A model generated the notes under the pieces. That model was not told the DNA's origin. It saw only the letters and a list, made by a program, of their open reading frames with translations, and searched no databases. From NCBI GenBank assembly GCA_020073665.1, contig JAIQEU010000014.1, positions 105,432 to 169,431 on the forward strand: a DNA stretch of 64,000 nucleotides, written 5' to 3'. The position numbers were made by a program, and so were the translations under genes. This DNA is from Terriglobia bacterium (GTDB taxonomy: Bacteria > Acidobacteriota > Terriglobia > Terriglobales > Acidobacteriaceae). This document shows, piece by piece, positions 9,811 to 18,377 of this stretch. How positions within the stretch are numbered: position 1 is the first letter of the stretch; each line of letters starts with the position of its first letter.

Positions 9811-12414
9811 CTATTTTTCGACGGTAAATACCGCGGAGCCGATCGGGCTGACCACGGGCGAGTTCGCTACCGGATTGCCGGTGGCCAGTCCCGCCTGCAC
9901 CGAGGCGAGGTCGCCATCCCCGGCGAAGAAGTATAGGATGTGGCGCCCTGTGGTTTGCGTGGACAGCTTGATCTTCGCGCTTGAAGTCTGGCTGCCGGGC
10001 TTGGCCGTGAGGGTGACAGCCTTCCATGTCCCCTGCCAGCCGTCCACCTGGTAGAAACCATGCTTCGGCACCATGTCTGGAGATGTGTTGCCGGAACTGT
10101 TGGTTGCCGCCAGGGAGAACCTGGGCGTGGGGTTGCGGGTACGGAAGATGGGCTTGGTGGTAATGGTCAGGCTGTCGACCACACCCTTTTCCGTAACCGT
10201 GGCCTCGAAAGGCGTTGCCGCCCCAACATCGGTTGTCGGGAAGAAAAGATTGGTGTAGCTGTAGCCGGTGCTGGCGAGCAGACCGTTGCCCAGGTCCACG
10301 GCCAGGGCATGGGATGCAACATCAAAAAGCGGAGCGATCCCGGAGACGGTCTTGGTGCGCTCGTCGATGGCAGCGATCATCGCGGTGCTGGTACCGGAGT
10401 CACTCCCCACGTATACACTATCGGTCAGCGGATTGGCCCGAATGTCCGACACACCGGTGATGACAGGGTAGACGGCGCTGGAGAAGTCGGTGAGCAGCGC
10501 ATTGGTCGCACTGTACTCGTATACGTGGAACGCGGTTCCGTTTACGCCGACGTAGAAGTTGCCGCTGACGGGATTCACGGCGATGGACTGCCCCACGTTC
10601 GGCAGCGTGATCGTGGTCATCACGGTATTGGTGCTGGTGTCGATCACTGCCACATTCAGGCCGGTGATCACATAGAGACGGCTGCGCGCGGGGTTGAGCG
10701 CCGAACCAAGAGGCTGGCCGCTGATGCCAATCGTGGTCACGACTGTGCCCGCCGCCGGATCCACAACGTAGACGGCCCCTGAAACCGGCGCATACACGAG
10801 ATTGCGCGCCGGATCTAGCTGCAGGGTAGTGAGAGCGGAGCTGGCGATGGGAACGGTTTTCAGCAGCGCATCGGTGGAGCCGTCGAGCACATATAGCGCG
10901 GCGCCGGAATAGTCCCAGGCGATGACTTGGTTGGTGGCGTTGTCCACCACCAGGGAACGTACGTCCGCGTTCGAGGGAACCGAGGTGAGCAGAGTCGCGA
11001 CGTTGGTCTGCCCATCGACGGAGTACATGTTGCCGACGCTGTCTCCGACGTAAATCTTGTTGGTGGCGGCGTTCACCGCCACGGCCCCCGAGTATACGCT
11101 GGCCAGCGGAATGGTCGTAACTCCGGAGTTGTTTTGCGGCAGGCCAGTGTCGCCAGCTCCGGCCGCCGCCTCGTTGGTGGCAAACAGATTGTTGACACGC
11201 AAGGTATAGACGGTGCCGGTGGCCGGATTGGTGTCGATGTAGTTGTAGCTGATGCTGTTGCCGCCGTGGTCTCCTTCATAGGCGTCGACCAGTTCGCGCG
11301 GGCTGATGTCGAAGACGCTCACCGTCTTGTCGGTGGAGTTGGTGACGAACAGCCTGTGAGTGAGCGGGTCAAAGGCAACGCCGGCCACGACGTTCCCCGC
11401 GGTCAACTCGTGGTAATTCTGTGTAAACAACGGGTTGAGAAGATCGATGAGATAAACAACATCGGTGTTGCTGTAGAGTGTCGCCATCTGATTGGTGGTT
11501 GGGTTGACCGCGATCCCTGCTCCGCCCAACAGGTTGGTCACGAAGGCGTTGCCCAGCGTGAACAACCCGGTAGCGCCGTCGGCAAATCCGATCACGGTGC
11601 TGGAAGACTCGGTCACGTAGAAGAGGCCCGTGGCATAGGCTGAGCCCAGAGGGCCGCTGAGGGTTTCAGTCTGTACGCCGTACCCACTCGCCGCATAGAT
11701 CGCGCTATGCGTATTGGTGGACGGGCTTTCCACCACCACAACATTGGTAACCGGGTCCACGGAAATCGAGGTGCTGCCGGCAGCCACCGCGACCGTGGTC
11801 GCGACCTGATTCTTGGTTCCGTCGATGACCACCACGGAACCCGAAGAGCCGCTGCAGGCCACGAACACCGCGTGGGTTGCTATATTGAGCGCCATCGCCT
11901 TCGGAGTCAGCGTCGTGGACAGGGTAGCGAGCAAGGCGCCGGTGGTGGCGTTGAGAACCTCGACCTGGTTGCGGGAGGTGTCCATTACATAGAGCTGGTT
12001 GAGCACGGAATCGACGACTAGGGCGGAGGGCGTGCCGCCGACAGTCCACGTAGCGAGGACGGTGGTCCCGCTGATGGCAGTTACCGTTCCCACACCAGTG
12101 TTCGCCACGTAGGCTTCATTGCTGACCGGATTCACGGCGATCCCCGCCGGCGCAGTGCCCACGGTCAAGGTTGCCTTGACCTTCAATTGCGCCGTGTCGA
12201 TGACCGACACGCTATTGCCGCCCTGATTGACGACGTAAGCAAGGTGGCCGGAGGGGTTGACCACGATCTGGCCGGGATTGGCGCCTACCGAGATCGTTTT
12301 GAGCAAGGTATCGGCGTTTGCAGAGACCGGGAGCAGTAGGGCCAGCATGACCAAGAGAGCCCAGGATTTCGCGACGAGTGAAAGCGGCGGTTGAGGTCTT
12401 TGGGGTTTCGACAT
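9811..12414 (-). CDS. secreted YVTN/NHL-type beta-propeller protein
   Basis: An 867-residue exported protein. A signal peptide (SWALLVMLALLLPVSANA) is followed by repeated units of the type NPSGHLAYVVNQGGNSVSVID and NPVSNEAYVANTG, i.e. YVTN-like blades of about 40 residues, continuing to near residue 730. The last ~110 residues look like an Ig-like beta-sandwich (GRHILYFFAGDGD). Likely periplasmic or surface binding scaffold; no catalytic residues are evident. ATG 12414 is preferred; a GTG lies five codons upstream. It stands alone, between repeat copies and an integrase remnant. Confidence 0.8.
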   Translation of the reverse strand: MSKPQRPQPPLSLVAKSWALLVMLALLLPVSANADTLLKTISVGANPGQIVVNPSGHLAYVVNQGGNSVSVIDTAQLKVKATLTVGTAPAGIAVNPVSNEAYVANTGVGTVTAISGTTVLATWTVGGTPSALVVDSVLNQLYVMDTSRNQVEVLNATTGALLATLSTTLTPKAMALNIATHAVFVACSGSSGSVVVIDGTKNQVATTVAVAAGSTSISVDPVTNVVVVESPSTNTHSAIYAASGYGVQTETLSGPLGSAYATGLFYVTESSSTVIGFADGATGLFTLGNAFVTNLLGGAGIAVNPTTNQMATLYSNTDVVYLIDLLNPLFTQNYHELTAGNVVAGVAFDPLTHRLFVTNSTDKTVSVFDISPRELVDAYEGDHGGNSISYNYIDTNPATGTVYTLRVNNLFATNEAAAGAGDTGLPQNNSGVTTIPLASVYSGAVAVNAATNKIYVGDSVGNMYSVDGQTNVATLLTSVPSNADVRSLVVDNATNQVIAWDYSGAALYVLDGSTDALLKTVPIASSALTTLQLDPARNLVYAPVSGAVYVVDPAAGTVVTTIGISGQPLGSALNPARSRLYVITGLNVAVIDTSTNTVMTTITLPNVGQSIAVNPVSGNFYVGVNGTAFHVYEYSATNALLTDFSSAVYPVITGVSDIRANPLTDSVYVGSDSGTSTAMIAAIDERTKTVSGIAPLFDVASHALAVDLGNGLLASTGYSYTNLFFPTTDVGAATPFEATVTEKGVVDSLTITTKPIFRTRNPTPRFSLAATNSSGNTSPDMVPKHGFYQVDGWQGTWKAVTLTAKPGSQTSSAKIKLSTQTTGRHILYFFAGDGDLASVQAGLATGNPVANSPVVSPIGSAVFTVEK

Positions 12415-12588
12415 AGATTCGATGGACACCTACGGGCTTGAAAGTGGCCAACGAGAGTACGCCAGGAGCGGGTTGAAAGCAAGGTCCAAATCACGAATCT
12501 CCTTCTCTACCCCAATTTTCATACGGACTGGCGCCTACGGTCCGAAGAACGGTCGGGGCACGTTCCTTAAGATTTCACCTGCGACGCT

Positions 12589-12618
12589 GAACTTCGGAAA
12601 CCGAAAGTTGGCACCACC
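12589..12618 (+). pseudogene. fragment of NFGN-type domain, frameshifted
   Basis: The bases encode ISPATLNFGNRKL just upstream and in this segment, similar to the first strand of choice-of-anchor-type beta-sandwich repeats, then lose frame one base later relative to the fragment at 9749-9778. The surrounding open frame (about 12422-12754) has no other recognisable content. Confidence 0.35.
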
Positions 12619-12620
12619 AG

Positions 12621-13064
12621 CGACCCGGCGAGATACAGGGACTACTGTGGGAGAACTACCGGGACGGAAAGCCCCTGGCGCTCGGCAGCGTACTCAACCG
12701 CGTCATCTTCCCAGCACTGAATCGCTGCGAGGCGTGCGGAAAAACAGAGTCTGATCACGTGACTGCAGACCACCCGTACAAGCGTGACGATCGCATCCCA
12801 GAGTGGCACGGATGGCACGCGGCGCGACGGGGTCTAGGAAGCAATCTGTACCGATTGGGTGTGCCGGACATGGTGATCCAGCGAATCCTGAGGCACGCCA
12901 ACGTTAGCACGACAGCAACGTATTACATCAAGACGGCCACAGATGATGTTCGGAATGCGATGACCAAACTGGAGAGCCATATCGCGGACACTCCCCAGAG
13001 CCAAAATCGTTTCGGGGCTGCGGGAGCGAACCCTCGAACACTGGAAGGGTCCTCCATCCAATAG
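12621..13064 (+). pseudogene. tyrosine recombinase (phage-type integrase), 5'-truncated
   Basis: The catalytic C-terminal half of a tyrosine integrase. In one frame, from 12621, it reads RPGEIQGLLWENYRDGK, then CEACGKTESDHV, then HGWHAARRGL, RILRHANVSTTATYYIKT and a short tail. The Arg of RPGE stands at the position of catalytic Arg I; HxxR (HAAR), the second His (LRHAN) and the Tyr (TYYIK) are all kept. The N-terminal core-binding domain and any start codon are missing, and upstream the sequence changes to unrelated NFGN-type repeat sequence. So this is a remnant, probably of an element that once occupied part of 9.1-13.3 kb. An alternative is expression of a short protein from ATG-less start codons such as GTG at 12759. 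Confidence 0.8.
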
Positions 13065-13118
13065 CGGTCACCATAATTGAGCCGTAACCGCGCTGGCGGG
13101 AATGGTCGTTAGACGAAC

Positions 13119-13145
13119 GCCCCTGAACTCACCGAGTTCCGGGGC
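13119..13145. terminator. hairpin after integrase remnant
   Basis: A 12-bp stem with one mismatch, GCCCCTGAACTC/GAGTTCCGGGGC, and a 3-base loop. No T tract follows, so it may be a terminator relic or a recombination-site arm. It lies in the 383-bp gene-free stretch 13065-13447. Confidence 0.4.
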
Positions 13146-13209
13146 GGTTCCCGTTTCTTGGGCCTTAGGGACTGTCTAAAGGGTTTGTTGGAACTCACAA
13201 GCCGGGTTA

Positions 13210-13288
13210 AGTGTAATGGGGATCTATCAACAACTACCTGACCAGTAGCTATGATTGTTGAAAACAGGCGTTTACACTCATTGACCCC
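13210..13288. repeat. TTACACT/AGTGTAA repeat, copy C
   Basis: AGTGTAATGG at 13210-13219 and TTACACTCATTGACC at 13272-13286. The latter is the exact reverse complement of the first 15 bases of copy A (9095-9109), so copies A and C bracket the accessory stretch as inverted repeats about 4.2 kb apart. A 15-base match can occur by chance in 64 kb; the additional shared CATTACACT arm makes relatedness more likely. Confidence 0.45.
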
Positions 13289-13447
13289 TGCTGAGCGATT
13301 TTGGGAGCTTCGAAGCTTCACTGCCAACGGAAAAAATGGCAGCCAACAAGGCCCACTTTTTCATCGAACCTGTCGGCTACCTCGCTATTCCCGAAGCAAC
13401 CGGCCCAATTAACACTTCCCAACGGCTTTAGCCACTGAGGTTTCGCT

Positions 13448-14671
13448 CTACACCGAGCGCACCGATGTCGAATCCACCGTCCGCACCTGGGCCCCCGCCT
13501 TGCAACAAGCTCCCGGCGGTATCGGCGACCCATGCGGACAAGTCCGCGGATGCCCCAAAAACGTACAAATCTTCTCCGTCGCCTCATGCGACAAAATATG
13601 CTCGAACTTGCAAGCCTGCTGTTCAATCTCTGATTCGCTGTCCAGGGCCAGGCTGTCGGTAAACAGCCGCTCGGCCAGCCGGTGCCGTCGGATAATATCT
13701 GCCGCGCGCTGCCGCCCGCGCTCCGTAAGCTCCACAATCATGCTCCCGTCGCCAACCGACACCCCCGCGGGCTTCAAAGCATCATGACAGGGATTCACAA
13801 ACGGCTTGTGATCATGCGCCTCCGGAGGATGCGGCGTCGCCGTGACCAACTCCAACGCCACCATCTTTTCCACGGCAATACTCACTGGCAGCGCGCCATG
13901 CACTTCCATGCGCCCAATCTCTGCCAGCTCGCCATGCTCCTCCAGCGCCCACAACTCTTCCAGCACTTCGTCGAACTGCTCCTCATCGGCCATGGAGAAA
14001 ACTTCCTGCGCCGCAATCTTGCCGTGATGCAACTCAATCCGCCGGTCCGCCAGCCGCGCCACCACCGGATCGTGGGTTACCATGACGATGGTCCGCCCCT
14101 GCTGGTGCAGTTCGCGTAACAGCCGCAACACAATTTCTTCGTTCTGCGCATCCAGGTTACCCGTAGGCTCATCTGCCAGCACGATCCGAGGATCATTGAT
14201 CAGCGCCCGCGCAATGCATACTCGCTGCTGTTCGCCGCCCGAAAGCTGAGAAGGAATGTGATGCGCCCGCGTCTTCAGCCCCACCCGCTCCAACGCATCC
14301 AGCGCTTCGTTCTGGTCCGTCATACTATGGAAATACTGCGCCAGCATGACGTTCTCCACCGCCGTGAGGTAAGGAATCAGATGAAACTGCTGGAACACAA
14401 ACCCGATCTTCTCCGCTCGCACCCGGTTCAAGTCCGTGGCCGAGAGCTTGGCAACATTCTCATTGTCCAGCCAGATCTCGCCCTCATCCGGACGATCCAG
14501 ACACCCAATCAGATTCACCAGCGTAGATTTCCCCGAGCCCGAAGGGCCCATGATTGCCACCCACTCGCCGGGATCCACGGTGAGGGTGAAATTATCGAGA
14601 GCGCGGATGACGCCGCCATTGTGTTCGGCCCGGGCCGGATACAGCCGGCTGACATTCTTCAGCTTGATCAT
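13448..14671 (-). CDS. ABC ATPase fused to a DtxR-type metalloregulator
   Basis: A 407-residue fusion. Residues 1-226 are a LolD/MacB-type ATPase: Walker A GPSGSGKST (42-50), Q-loop FQQ near 93, signature LSGGEQQR (143-150), Walker B IVLADEPT (163-170), switch His200. Residues 227-385 are a DtxR/MntR-like repressor: a winged-helix-like region (232-275), TERGRQRAADIIRRHRLAER (316-335), the CxxEH ligand set (C354, E357, H358), H330/E334 of the second metal site, and the PHGSPIP end motif (379-385). A Cys-rich tail follows. It is the last gene of the iron operon, 2 bases after the preceding permease. The junction is continuous in frame, with no stop. M227 has its own Shine-Dalgarno (see 14002-14007), so a free 181-residue regulator may also be made. 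Inference: ATPase of an iron transporter with built-in metal sensing. Confidence 0.9.
   Translation of the reverse strand: MIKLKNVSRLYPARAEHNGGVIRALDNFTLTVDPGEWVAIMGPSGSGKSTLVNLIGCLDRPDEGEIWLDNENVAKLSATDLNRVRAEKIGFVFQQFHLIPYLTAVENVMLAQYFHSMTDQNEALDALERVGLKTRAHHIPSQLSGGEQQRVCIARALINDPRIVLADEPTGNLDAQNEEIVLRLLRELHQQGRTIVMVTHDPVVARLADRRIELHHGKIAAQEVFSMADEEQFDEVLEELWALEEHGELAEIGRMEVHGALPVSIAVEKMVALELVTATPHPPEAHDHKPFVNPCHDALKPAGVSVGDGSMIVELTERGRQRAADIIRRHRLAERLFTDSLALDSESEIEQQACKFEHILSHEATEKICTFLGHPRTCPHGSPIPPGACCKAGAQVRTVDSTSVRSV
13991..14007 (-). promoter_or_regulatory. internal Shine-Dalgarno and ATG at the DtxR boundary
   Basis: On the minus strand AGGAAG (14002-14007), an 8-base spacer, then ATG (13993-13991), which is codon 227 of the fusion and begins MADEEQFDEV. 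Position coincides exactly with the end of the ATPase domain and the first helix of the regulator. This would allow internal initiation and production of a stand-alone regulator. Confidence 0.5.
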
Positions 14672-14672
14672 C

Positions 14673-15836
14673 TCACTCCCCTCGCAGAATCATAGCGGGT
14701 TGCACCCGCCGCAGCAGCGAAATCGGCAATACCGACGAGAGCAGCGCCACTGCCACGCTCCCCACCAGAACGATCGGCAGTACCCCGAAGCGCGGCACTA
14801 CCGGCGCATGAAAGTTCGCCCGCCCAATCCACGCCGCCACTCCGATGCCAACTCCAAAACCGATGACCGCTCCTACCGCGCCCAGCGCCGCCGCCTCCGC
14901 CGCAAAGAATCCGTTGAGCAGCCGTTCCGACGCCCCCAGCGCTTTCATGATGGCAAAATCGCGCCGCCGGTCAAACACCCAGCCGACCAGCGTGGACAGA
15001 ACACATAACGCAGCGGTCAGAATGATTAGTGTCGCCGCCGCCAGCAGCGTCGACCGCGTCTTGCCCAGCACGCGCGCCTCGCCTTCCACAATCTGCCGTA
15101 TCGGACGCACCTCAGCTGTTGGAAGGGCCTGCCCCAGCTTGTGAATCATGGCATCAACTTCGTCCGCCGAACCCGAAACCGCGATCTCGATGGTGGACGC
15201 GGGCACTCCCGCCCAAGCTTCGAAATCCTTCGCCGACAGATACACGCGGCTATCTTCAGCCGCTCCGGTCTGCAAAGTTCCGGCCGGATTCACGTGAACC
15301 GCACGTCCCTGAAAACTCAACTCAAAGGGCTTGCCCTGGGGACTGACCACGGTCGCTGCCCGGATTCCGATCAGCGCCTCCTGCGGTTGGCTCGGCCACG
15401 CGCTCACCGACCACCAGCGATCCAGTTGTCGCACCTGCTCCAGATCAGTTCCTGCGACCACCACCGACTGGCCATCGCCAGTGCGAGCCACCACGTAGGC
15501 AAAGGGAACCGCCAAGCCTCGCCCCGCCAGTGTCGTTTCGACCTTACCCAGCGAATCCGCAGGCAGCGTCTGCCCCTCCTTGGCCACGACCACCACGTTA
15601 GCTCCGTAGTTGCGGAACTCCTTGCCCAGCTTGGCCTGCACGTCGACGTACAGATTCAGCATGGCCGTCGCCACCGCCGCCGCTACCACCATGGCCAGTA
15701 GAGCCGAGACTGCACGTCCGCGCCGCAACACCGCCGCCCGAACCAGCATGCGTACGAACATGGAAGTATGCGGCGCCGCCGCTCGACGCCGCGCCAGATC
15801 TTCACCGCCCGGAGGCTGCATCGGAAGAAAGCTCAT
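14673..15836 (-). CDS. FtsX/MacB-type ABC permease (iron operon, second)
   Basis: A 387-residue inner-membrane permease: one TM near residues 40-62, a periplasmic domain beginning NYGANVVVVAKEGQ, and three C-terminal TMs (about 262-285, 308-330, 348-372) ending RRVQPAMILRGE. The first 25 residues are a soluble extension. Its ATG overlaps the stop of the upstream permease (ATGA, 15833-15836), which indicates translational coupling. It pairs with that permease and with the downstream ATPase. The arrangement resembles the FtsX-like pair of the Campylobacter p19 locus (Cj1661/Cj1662), a comparison from general knowledge. Confidence 0.9.
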   Translation of the reverse strand: MSFLPMQPPGGEDLARRRAAAPHTSMFVRMLVRAAVLRRGRAVSALLAMVVAAAVATAMLNLYVDVQAKLGKEFRNYGANVVVVAKEGQTLPADSLGKVETTLAGRGLAVPFAYVVARTGDGQSVVVAGTDLEQVRQLDRWWSVSAWPSQPQEALIGIRAATVVSPQGKPFELSFQGRAVHVNPAGTLQTGAAEDSRVYLSAKDFEAWAGVPASTIEIAVSGSADEVDAMIHKLGQALPTAEVRPIRQIVEGEARVLGKTRSTLLAAATLIILTAALCVLSTLVGWVFDRRRDFAIMKALGASERLLNGFFAAEAAALGAVGAVIGFGVGIGVAAWIGRANFHAPVVPRFGVLPIVLVGSVAVALLSSVLPISLLRRVQPAMILRGE

Positions 15837-17080
15837 GCTTCACCCCGCAGCGCATACACCGGGTCAAACTTCACTGCCCGCCGAATGGCGGCGGCACTAC
15901 CCGTAAAGGTCACCACCACTGCGACCGCTAGGATGATAGGGAACAGCACGGGTTCGATAGTGATCTGGGAGTCGAAAATAGACCGCCCGATCTGCCGCGC
16001 CAGCAGGGCTCCCGCGGCAAATCCCGCGACCCCGCTCATCAAGGCCAGCAGCGTGGCCTCGGTGAAAAACACCGCCGCGATGGAGGCGTTCCCCGCCCCC
16101 AGTGCCTTCATCAGGCCAACTTCGCCCCTCCGCTCAAAGATCGCCGTCGCCATGGCGGCCGACACTGCCAGCGCCGAAGCAAACAGCGCCGCCAGCGTCA
16201 CCAGCAGCATCAACCCCTGGATGCGCGCCAGCACCGTACCCTCGTTCTGCGCCACCTGGCGAAGCTGCTCCGCATGCGAGTGCGGAATCGCTTCCTGCAG
16301 TTGGTATGCGATCGACTGCACATACGGCGAGCAGTACCAGCGCTCGTACGTCTCCGGCGTCATGGTCTTGGGATCCCGCCGCGCCAGCGCGTCCTCGGGT
16401 TTTGTAAGCGCACTCACGTAGATGCGGCGCACCGCGCCCGGCTTGCCCAGAATCTGCTGCGCCACTGCAATCGGCGCCATGATCTGATCATCTTCGGCGC
16501 CACCGGTCGAAAGAATGCCGGAAATAGCATGCGGCTGGCCCGCGATATCGAGGTGGTCTCCCGCCCTGCGCCCCAGCTTGGAGGCCAAACGCTCCCCCAG
16601 CAGCACCTCCTGAGAATTGTCGTCAGGCCACGCCCCCGCCACCTTCCACCAGGGATGCGTAATCCGCACCCCGGTGACAAAGTCTTCCTTGCCGAACTTC
16701 AGCTGCTTGGAGAAATAGGTTCCCAGCACCGTCAGGTTCTGATCACTCAGCTTCACCGGCAGCATGGGCGAGAATCCCACGATGTTGTGATGCCAGAAGG
16801 TGCCGCGAATCCTGGGCAGATCGGCCTCGTTCAGATACGCGCCGTCGCTCGGAGGCCGCAGGTCCACCCCGCCAATTTCCAGGTTTAAGGTGTCTTCTTG
16901 CGGAGTTACTACCAGGTTCGCACCGTAGCTGCGCAGTTCACGGTTAATCTTGTCCCCGATGTCGGTCGCCACCGCAATCATCGCCGTGGCCACGCCCACG
17001 CCCAGGGTGATGGCCACTCCCGCAAGCAGTTTGCGCCGCTTCTGCCGCCGGAACGATTCGTAAACGAGCCGGACGAACAT
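15833..17080 (-). CDS. FtsX/MacB-type ABC permease (iron operon, first)
   Basis: A 415-residue permease with the same layout as its neighbour: TM near residues 18-40, periplasmic domain starting SYGANLVVTPQED, and three C-terminal TMs (about 285-310, 335-360, 375-400) ending FDPVYALRGEA. It starts 4 bases after the FTR1-DUF2318 stop. The shared GAN(L/V)VV motif shows both permeases derive from one duplication. Together with the ATPase it would form a heterodimeric transporter; the transported species is not evident from sequence, but the operon context points to iron or to redox support of iron uptake. Confidence 0.9.
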   Translation of the reverse strand: MFVRLVYESFRRQKRRKLLAGVAITLGVGVATAMIAVATDIGDKINRELRSYGANLVVTPQEDTLNLEIGGVDLRPPSDGAYLNEADLPRIRGTFWHHNIVGFSPMLPVKLSDQNLTVLGTYFSKQLKFGKEDFVTGVRITHPWWKVAGAWPDDNSQEVLLGERLASKLGRRAGDHLDIAGQPHAISGILSTGGAEDDQIMAPIAVAQQILGKPGAVRRIYVSALTKPEDALARRDPKTMTPETYERWYCSPYVQSIAYQLQEAIPHSHAEQLRQVAQNEGTVLARIQGLMLLVTLAALFASALAVSAAMATAIFERRGEVGLMKALGAGNASIAAVFFTEATLLALMSGVAGFAAGALLARQIGRSIFDSQITIEPVLFPIILAVAVVVTFTGSAAAIRRAVKFDPVYALRGEA

Positions 17081-17084
17081 AGGC

Positions 17085-18335
17085 CTAGGGCTGCTGGAAG
17101 TAGTGGGCCCCGCCCGCTACTTCCGCCTCCGTGATGATGACCGCGTCGCTGGTGACCGTGGCCTTCAACGGAATCGGATTGCAGCCACCGGCGATGCCCA
17201 CCGACTGCGGATTGATAGGAGCCGCACAGTTCTTGCAGACCACGCCATTCGGTCCCTTATAGAAACCCACCGGCCCGCAAATCTCACAAGCGTCAAGCAG
17301 GGTGGCAATCTTGCCGTCAGGCTTCTGATAAATCCAGAAACGCACCGTGGTACCGTTTTCATTGGCGGAGAAGCGATGCAGGTCGCCGTCATACACCTGG
17401 TTCAAGGGAATGCTGACCTGGCCGTTCACAAAGGTGACCTCGGTGGCCGGGGACAACTTGCTGGCGCTCTTGGCGTAAACAAATTCTGCGGTCACCATAA
17501 CGATAAACAGAAACGAACTGGCATACACCGAGGCCATCCACAGCCGCTCCCGGCGCGCCGTCCACATAACCTTTCGGCGCTCCGCTGGGGATGCCGGCAC
17601 CACCGCCGGTTCGCGCCGCTTGATCTCCAGCAGCACCATGAACGCGGCCAGCGCAAATATGGTCACGAAGAAGAAAATGTCATTGCGCACGATGGGCCCA
17701 ATGATGGCCATCTCTTGCTTGGAAGAGGGAAGTACGCCGTTTTCCGAAAGTTCGTGCAGGCCGGTGATCACCAGCTGTCCCGCCACAAAAAACAGGATCA
17801 CGGTCGTGACCTTGAAGAATTTCTGCAGGTTGATTCGCACCGTGCCCTTGACGAACACCACTCCGAACAGGATGGCCACCGCCACGCCCAGCACCGTCCC
17901 GATCATGCTCAGCAATTCGGTCGAATTCAGAGACACCACCGAGAGGAACAGGACCGTCTCGACCCCCTCGCGCAGCACCAGCAGGAACACGAAAACGAAC
18001 AACCCGAACCAGGCGTCCTGACCGGCCAGCAAGCCCACCTTGCCTTCGATCTCGCCCTTGAGCTTCCGCCCGGTCCGCATCATGAACACGATCATGGTGA
18101 CCACGAAGAACGCCCCGGCCAGCATGATCCAGCCTTCGAAGATGTCCTGGTTCCATTGGGTACGGGACAGCAGGATGGCCACCCCGATGCTGCCGACAAA
18201 CGCTGCCCCCAAGGCGGCATAGACCGACTGGCGCAGTTCGGGGCGGTTGATTTTGGCCAGGTAGGCCAGGGTGATGCCCACAATCAGGGCCGCTTCCACT
18301 CCCTCCCGCAAGGTAATAATGAACGCCTCAAGCAT
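17085..18335 (-). CDS. FTR1-family iron permease fused to DUF2318 domain
   Basis: A 416-residue membrane protein. The FTR1 part (residues 1-240) carries the two REGxE iron-translocation motifs, REGVEA (10-15) and REGVET (about 122-127), in the first and a later TM. A further TM near residue 275-295 leads to an extracytoplasmic DUF2318-type domain with two CxxC pairs (CEIC and CKNC near 350-375) and a Gly-Cys-Asn-Pro end motif (GGCNPIP). In other bacteria FTR1 and DUF2318 are often separate adjacent genes; here they are joined. First gene of the operon, 24 bases downstream of a Fur-like box. No P19-type or EfeO-type iron-binding protein is encoded in the operon. Confidence 0.9.
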   Translation of the reverse strand: MLEAFIITLREGVEAALIVGITLAYLAKINRPELRQSVYAALGAAFVGSIGVAILLSRTQWNQDIFEGWIMLAGAFFVVTMIVFMMRTGRKLKGEIEGKVGLLAGQDAWFGLFVFVFLLVLREGVETVLFLSVVSLNSTELLSMIGTVLGVAVAILFGVVFVKGTVRINLQKFFKVTTVILFFVAGQLVITGLHELSENGVLPSSKQEMAIIGPIVRNDIFFFVTIFALAAFMVLLEIKRREPAVVPASPAERRKVMWTARRERLWMASVYASSFLFIVMVTAEFVYAKSASKLSPATEVTFVNGQVSIPLNQVYDGDLHRFSANENGTTVRFWIYQKPDGKIATLLDACEICGPVGFYKGPNGVVCKNCAAPINPQSVGIAGGCNPIPLKATVTSDAVIITEAEVAGGAHYFQQP

Positions 18336-18357
18336 GAAAATCAGGCCCCTATGATTT

Positions 18358-18377
18358 TGAAAATGAATTTCAATTTC
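18358..18377 (-). promoter_or_regulatory. Fur-like box upstream of FTR1 operon
   Basis: On the minus strand GAAATTGAAATTCATTTTC (18377-18359) matches the 19-bp Fur consensus at 14 positions, and TGAAATTCATTTTCA is a near-perfect 7-1-7 inverted repeat. The box lies about 22 bases before the start codon and so would overlap the promoter or leader. A DtxR-type protein could equally be the ligand-binding regulator here, given the fusion in the operon. Confidence 0.65.

Noticed and set aside
9811..12414. Degenerate NHL/YVTN blades considered as tandem DNA repeats
   Set aside because: Similarity is at protein level only; the DNA units are too diverged to be a tandem repeat.
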